A stretch of DNA of 64,000 nt from Anopheles merus (Eukaryota; Arthropoda; Insecta; Diptera; Culicidae). Made by a program: the position numbers and the translations under genes. Shown one piece after another: positions 57,955 to 64,000 of the stretch. The notes under the pieces are model-generated. The model worked only from the letters and a program-made list of their open reading frames with translations. It was not told where the DNA came from and ran no database searches. The DNA is taken from positions 1-64,000 of the forward strand of contig NW_024427629.1 of the NCBI RefSeq assembly GCF_017562075.2. Direction: 5' to 3'. How positions within the stretch are numbered: position 1 is the stretch's first letter; each line of letters opens with the position of its first letter.

Positions 57955-60900
57955 TATTTCTATCTAACAGAGAAATAAATTCCTAGCACAACATACTATG
58001 GCGTGATTCTCCGGGCTTCCCTCATAAGAAGCAATAATGTATGACGCGAGGTTGCGGTTTGTCCTGCCCCTTCTTCCCTATTCATCTTAGACTACACATC
58101 TTGCTGCATGCGTGTATCATTGACGTCACAGATTCGCAACGACATCGGCGGCTAAGCACAGTGTTGCAGAGAGGAGGAGGAGCAAACGAGTTTACAACGA
58201 TCCACTTGCTGCTTGGAGAGGCGCTTCGGTACGAAACGTTCATTAATCCCACCCGCTAAACCGCCTACGAGACAGAGAGTACGTCGCCACGAAACCAAAC
58301 ACTCATCCGGTATTGGATCTGTTCGGCCAAAAACTGATACCAACCTTTTGGCGACAGCCAGACACAGGCTCACAACCGCCCTAAACGGAACCAACGTCTC
58401 CACCACCACCAGGGCGGCGCTTGGCACATAAAAAGAAACCATTGTTCCGCCTTGGATACGCAACCCGGTTTCTATTTGAGTTTTGTTCGCCCTCTTCCCC
58501 CCCCCTCCCAAAAGTCTTCCCTAATTTTGCTTATATTTAATATACAAACAGTCTCGATGCGATGCCACTTCCGTTTACGTCAATCCCGTGGAGATTTAAT
58601 TTTGCGTCTCCATCTACACCATTCCAAATGGCGAATCAATACGTCTCTTCCCAAAAAAAAAAAGCACACGCATTTCCTGTGCCCGAGACGGACCCACGAA
58701 GCTCAGCTTGTCCCAGGAACGTTGTGTACAGCGTCTTTCACACGTGCGACATTAACGGTGTAACAAATCACAAAATCATTCCAAGGTTGTAATCGGTCCC
58801 TTCTTCAAGGTTTGAAAGCCCCCGGAGCATTGGCAGGTAGTTCGCAGCCAGTTCGCAGGGAGCAGCAGCAGCACGTGTTTCAATAATTTATCGATTATTG
58901 CCCAATATTTGGCCGCACCACATTTCAACCCAAAATCATTGCCGTAAGCAATGATAAAGGGGGACCGAACCCCAACAGGGACGAAGAAAGGTGCACTAAG
59001 CGGCACTGCTTGCTAACCTGGTTACTGTGTGCTACTACTGTCCCCACATTTACGTGTCCCACACGTCGTTAACCATTGCCGCGCAGGGGTCGTGATGGAG
59101 TGCAGCGATGGGGTTGCTTCGCATTTTTTTTATTCCTCGTTCGGTAATACCTGATATGGGTCACGCAATCCCACGCCATTTGGAAGTTTGTACCTCGAAT
59201 TTAATGGTTTCGTCGGTAGCAGGGTTTGATGAAAGCAACACCATCCAGTGGGCAGTTCGCCAAAGTTGAAGTTTGCAAGGTGATTGAGGAGTTCAAGGAT
59301 GTACATACCTAAAAGTAGAAGAAAAGAAGACGAAAAATTAAAATCAATTTGTGTCAAAAATGTTGCAGGACCATTAGTTGAAGTTAAATTGCGCAGGAAG
59401 ACCTCCACACCAAACTAACTTTGCAGTCCCCGGTTAGATCGAAATGAGACTGTTGCTTAATTTTAAAATGTCACTTTGTCCACATACTATTAATATGCAT
59501 GCATTTTTCTCTTCCGACGTTACAATCATTTGCAATTAAATTGAGAATTATTGTACAGCAATGTTTTGGAATCATCGTGGACGGTGTTTCTGTGTCACAC
59601 CGCACGTTATCGATTATACAGCCCGATGCCTTTTTTTCCTCGATGTACCCAATGAATATTTACACTGGCAAACTCGTCCCCCCCACAGCGTTGAAACTTC
59701 AACGCAGTCGGGGCGGCATATGTCGCTGTACACAATATACAAACGAAACAGCAACAATAACCGAGGGAATGTGCTTTTTCCTCCCTCTTATCAGAAAAGC
59801 AATTAAAACACACAATCGAAACGAAACGGGCGCGGGAGACGCGAATTTGAAGATTTAAATATAGGCGCCGCACGTTATATTTCATGCGCGAAGGTAGATT
59901 AATAAATTATGTGTGGTCGCCTGAATTAATTGCAGTCACATCGACAGCATTTTAAAGTGGGACATACATTTTCACCTCGCTAATTGTAAAGTGGAAGGGA
60001 TCCAATTGTATTGGAGTTTCGTGAACCCGAAGCATTTTGAAATTAGGCAACGTTCGATACCCTATATGACCTCGCTCGTTGGGGACACGAACACAAGAAG
60101 AGATTAGTTCCCACCGAACGAAAGAAGAGTTTGTTGCGAGCAGCAGCGATCCAACGTGAATAAATCCATGCCAAACCGGCTTAGTTTGTTTGTAAAAGCT
60201 CAACGAGCACCGGTTTGTTGCGCACTTCGCGCACCGAAAGTATTTCTCGCACCATCTACCTCAGGAACGGCTGCTGATAAGACGCAGGCGCTGGGACGGT
60301 TTAATTGTGCAGCACGTGCGTGTGTTGTATGTACTGAAATTAGATTTTCTTCGATAAACAAGCTGATAAAATATTTGCATCGGTCCAAACGAAAGGTGGG
60401 GTTGTGCCTTTGATCGTGTAAAATTAGAAAAATAATGCAAAAAAAGTTATTTTTTGAGCCAAGACAAGAACATAGCGAATGCACAAGAGAATGCCCCTTG
60501 GACCCATAATTGTAATCTGTTGGTACAAAATTAGGTTTACAATAACTAATTCAATTCTGCTCGCGAAACCCTGTAAGAGCAGCACATTCTACTCCCTACT
60601 TCTGCTCTACGGAGTGACCTAAATTTGCGCCCGAAACCCGAATTTTCAAACGATTAAATTTGCTGCGCGCTTTTAACCGCCCACCTACCGGAGGTTGTTG
60701 CGGAGGAAATCGACTTTTGCGTGTAAACAAAACTATTTTCACCGACCAAATACCGATCGATATATACCTGTGTGAACACACACACACACACCCGCTCTTC
60801 AGGGCATATTTCAACACATCGATCGTTCCGGATCGATCGGGAAGGAATGTGCAGCATGTTCGCGCTCTCTCTCTCACTATCCCCCCAAGGTGCACGGCTC

Positions 60901-62029
60901 GGCCATCCAAACAACGCACAAACAACAAATTCCGCCGTTCTGCAAATTCTCCAACCTCGCTGCTGGCCGTACACATTGTGGCTAGGCTATGCAAACGAAC
61001 GGCACACGGGTGCACGGTTTCCCCGTGTTTGCGCGGCGTTTAGATGCGGATTAACGTTGCCCGATGCGCCGCCCTTGCCCTGCACCGTGGACGCTTGTGC
61101 GCGTAGCCAGTAATTAAATTAATTTTCTGCTAACTATCTCTCGGCGCTCTAGAATGTTGTGTGCCCTGCTGCTCTCGGATGCCCAGAGCGTGTGGGTTAA
61201 TCTTCTGCCACTGAACATGCTGCTCGGTGTTTGTGTGCGCGTTACCGTTTCCACGCCGTGTGCTTGGTGCGTTCGACAGAAGCAACCTACGACCCGGCGG
61301 CGGCCACAAATGGTCACTTTTTTGCGCGTTTGTGGGGCTGGGTTAAGCGCTAATGCAATTACGTTTGGTGCGGTGCGCTGCTGCTTTTCTCTCCCTGTCG
61401 CACACACAATTTCACTCTGATTCAATCTCGTACCATTGAATTCGGACAGTGCACTTTCATGCAGGCTAACCGAAATAGAAAAAAAAACCTTAGCTAAAAG
61501 ACTTTTGCTAAAAACTCAATCAAGGGATTTTGGACCGTTCCAATGGTTTCATAATAGAGAGGCAAGTAAACCCCCTTTAATGGAATAGTCACTTGGTAAG
61601 CTTAACTGCACTTAAAGTAGCAATTATTAAAGCCGGAAAGCAATCGTTGGCTACAGTCCAGTAAAGTTCTGGTCCATTGCTGAGGAGCATGAGAAGCTTC
61701 TTTTTGTAATTGGTATGGATCTGACTAGTTACTTTACTTTAATTAATTTTAAATTTACTTTTTGGAAATAATCCGACATTGGAATCTTTCAACATATTTG
61801 CCAGTTTAATTTGTATGCATAGAGTTTCGATTTGAGGCATGGGAAAATACATCACGAACAATAAATATTGTTGTACCAACAACTACAGGCGGAAACTAAA
61901 GTTTTTGGGGGTACAATGTGCTCTTTGGGTAGCACCTACGAGTCAGATCCAACTCTGACTATTGTTAGTCTGATTCCGACTGCGGCAAAATGGGAACCAA
62001 TAATTCCGCCCGAAATTGGAGCTGTCCGG
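57955..62029. other. Non-coding interval
   Basis: No supported gene. The frame at 59130-59408 (minus) has splice-like borders but no recognisable protein. Confidence 0.5.
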
Positions 62030-62945
62030 TTCTGAGTCGTTCGGAGTTGGAGTCATCCGGAGTCTACCAGAGTCTTCCGGAGTCTTCCGGAGTCTTCCGG
62101 TGTCTTTCGGAGTCGTTCGGAGACTTCCGGAGTCTTCCGAGGTCTTCCGAAGTCTTCCGGAGTCTTCCGAAGTCTTCCGGAGTCTTCCAGAGTCTTCCGG
62201 AGTCGTTAAGAGTCTTCCGGAGTCGTCCAGAGTCGTCCAGAGTCCTCCAGAGTCGTTCGGAGTCTTCTGGAGTCGTCCGGAGTCGTTCAGAGTATTCTGG
62301 AGTCGTCCGGAGTCGTTCAGAGTCTTCTGGAGTCGTTCAGAGTCGTTCGGAGTCGTCTGGAGTCGTCTATAGTCGTCTGGAGTCGTGTGGAGTCGTGTGG
62401 AGTCGTCCGGAGTCGTCCGGAGTCGTCCGGAGTCGTCCGGAATCGTCCGGAGTCTTCTGGAGTCGTCCAGAGTTGACCAGAGTCCTCGAGAGTCGTTCGG
62501 AGTCTTCTGGAGTCGTCCGGAGTCGTTCAGAGTCGTCCGGAGTCGTTCAGAGTCTTCTGGAGTCGTTCAGAGTCGTTCGGAGTCGTCTGGAAACGTCTGG
62601 AGTCGTATGGAGTCGTATGGAGTCGTCTGGAGTCGTCTGGAGTCGTCTGGAGTCGTGTGGAGTCGTGTGGAGTCGTGTGGAGTCGTGTGGAGTCGTGTGG
62701 AGTCGTGTGGAGTCGTGTGGAGTCGTGTGGAGTCGTGTGGAGTCGTCCGGAGTCGTCCGGAGTCGTCCGGAGTCGTCCGGAGTCGTCCGGAGTCGTCCGG
62801 AGTCGTCCGGAGATGTCCGGAGTCGTCCGGAGTCGTCCGGAGTCGTCCGGAGTCGTCCAGAGTCGTCCAGAGTCGCCCGGAGTCGTCAGGAAACATCCGG
62901 AGTCGTCCGGAGTCGTCCGGAGTCGTCAGGAGTGGTCAGGAGTCT
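62030..62945. repeat. Decamer minisatellite GGAGTCGTCC, single orientation
   Basis: About 90 units in one orientation. Variant blocks are homogenised: GGAGTCTTCC dominates before about 62230, GGAGTCGTGT at about 62650-62740 and GGAGTCGTCC at about 62740-62940. No clear TAGTG terminus or 8-bp duplication was found around it. Confidence 0.95.
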
Positions 62946-62991
62946 CCTTTTGGGTGAGAAAAAGATGGTACATAAATTCGCAGTAGCTACA

Positions 62992-63273
62992 TTACTCATT
63001 GGCTACTGCCATAATTTGAAGATTCTCCAAATCTTCCAAAAGTTGAGAGTTGTTCATCGGATCATTTTGAGCCACGAGATATGTTTGTACGTCTTTATCG
63101 CAAGGTACATGGTAGAGTTTCAGAAAGTCGCGGAATGAAATTTCGTCTGAATCTCCACTCTTTCTAGTCTCAATCACCTCTGGATGACAATCACCAGACC
63201 AGATCCAAAGATCCACACAAAGATCCCAAAATTCTTGGTACGTTAAAATAAATTGCCCCATTTTACATCGCAA
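62992..63273 (-). CDS. Unidentified 93-codon ORF beside the decamer array
   Basis: ATG to TAA, ending DLENLQIMAVANE. The composition looks protein-like: FILTYQEFWDLCVDLWIWSG, an acidic middle, then EISFRDFLKLYHVPCDKDVQ. It is rich in Trp, Leu and Asp and has no low-complexity bias. The internal methionine in MGQF, four codons in, is an alternative start. I recognise no family. It may be a relic exon, a fragment of a transposon gene or chance. Confidence 0.3.
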   Translation of the reverse strand: MRCKMGQFILTYQEFWDLCVDLWIWSGDCHPEVIETRKSGDSDEISFRDFLKLYHVPCDKDVQTYLVAQNDPMNNSQLLEDLENLQIMAVANE

Positions 63274-64000
63274 ATACCGATGATAAAATTAAAACCATAC
63301 TATTATCTGATCCTGGAACTAATGCCAGATATTATAGCGAAGGTATGCTGCTTGTAGACGCATTTTTTATCATACCCTTTCCCCGGAAACCGTTAAAAAT
63401 CTAAAGTTTAAAACCCGGCCCTGCCAGGACCAGCGTCCGGCGACCGAGAACCATTTCATCTGTCAAAATTGTTAAGCTTTTCCCCCCATAAAACCACATT
63501 CTTTCCTATCCCGTGCTGGTCCGAAACCGGAGCCATTCCATAGAACTTTGATCTTTGGACTGTAGAAAAGCCTTCAACTTCCGCCTTGCGTTTTCACACG
63601 CCCGTCACTGTGGTGCGTTCCCCCGTGCAAACCATTACCACTGGAGGGGTACGCGTGAGACTTTCAGTGCTTTTATGCGATGTTTACGACAGGTTTAGGG
63701 TGGTCCGAAAAGAATCCATCAGCAAGGTTATTGGCCATCAAGCCTGCGCCCGGACTCACAACGGAAGCATGCAACAATGCCCAGCGCCGCAGGACATACA
63801 CCGACGCGCGACGCGTAGCTACGCAACCGAATTATTATTTTGTGGCAACACATTAAATAATGGAGCAAATTTTATTAAAGTCTAGACCGCGGACAGCCTG
63901 AACTAGAGCGCAGAGGGTTGGAACAATCAGTAAAACGCTAAATTAATGCGATGAAATTGAAGTATAACTCATTTCAGGAGTACAATTCTAAATAAAGAAC
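63274..64000. other. Right edge, no gene seen
   Basis: No feature that I can support. Confidence 0.5.

Noticed and set aside
59130..59408. 92-codon minus ORF with splice-like borders
   Set aside because: No family resemblance and no neighbouring exon to join.
61990..63138. 382-codon ORF rich in SRPESSGVVR
   Set aside because: Translation of the decamer minisatellite. The same applies to the frames at 26758-27729 and 54631-55215.

Overview
The window is eukaryotic, gene-poor and repeat-rich. It fits an insect, most likely an Anopheles mosquito. Three things suggest this: GT-AG introns throughout; a kurtz-type non-visual arrestin with dipteran features; and a tRNA-derived SINE that resembles the mosquito SINE200 family from memory (no search could be run).

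Layout. 1-5476 is a 21-bp satellite array. 5830-8923 (minus) is a seven-exon gene for an 874-aa secreted protein with a von Willebrand factor A-like domain and a hydrophobic C-terminus; I do not recognise a named orthologue. 8924-16673 is non-coding and probably includes the 3' UTR of the next gene. 16674-36594 (minus) is the non-visual arrestin gene kurtz (krz). I reconstructed nine coding positions from splice sites and phase, giving 456 aa. Position six exists twice (24083-23943 and 19163-19020) as an apparently mutually exclusive exon pair encoding the lariat/gate-loop segment. The krz introns hold an 852-bp hAT-like MITE with a perfect 8-bp target duplication and an inverted decamer minisatellite, a relative of it, a cluster of nested foldback elements with a perfect 270-bp tandem duplication, and a (CA)n tract of about 960 bp.

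36595-64000 contains no host gene I can support. It holds several MITEs with CAGGG-type termini and TA flanks, two SINE copies in opposite orientation, a 5'-truncated R1-clade-like LINE (51520-54504) with an uninterrupted reverse transcriptase ORF, poly(A) tail and about 20-bp target duplication, a 15-bp minisatellite, and a third decamer array at 62030-62945 next to an unidentified 93-codon ORF.

Both genes are on the minus strand. The VWA protein would act outside the cell or at its surface. Kurtz acts at the inner face of the plasma membrane, binding active GPCRs and linking them to clathrin and AP-2. Nothing in the sequence shows that the two genes work together. Gene models rest on splice consensus, reading phase and protein-family resemblance only.
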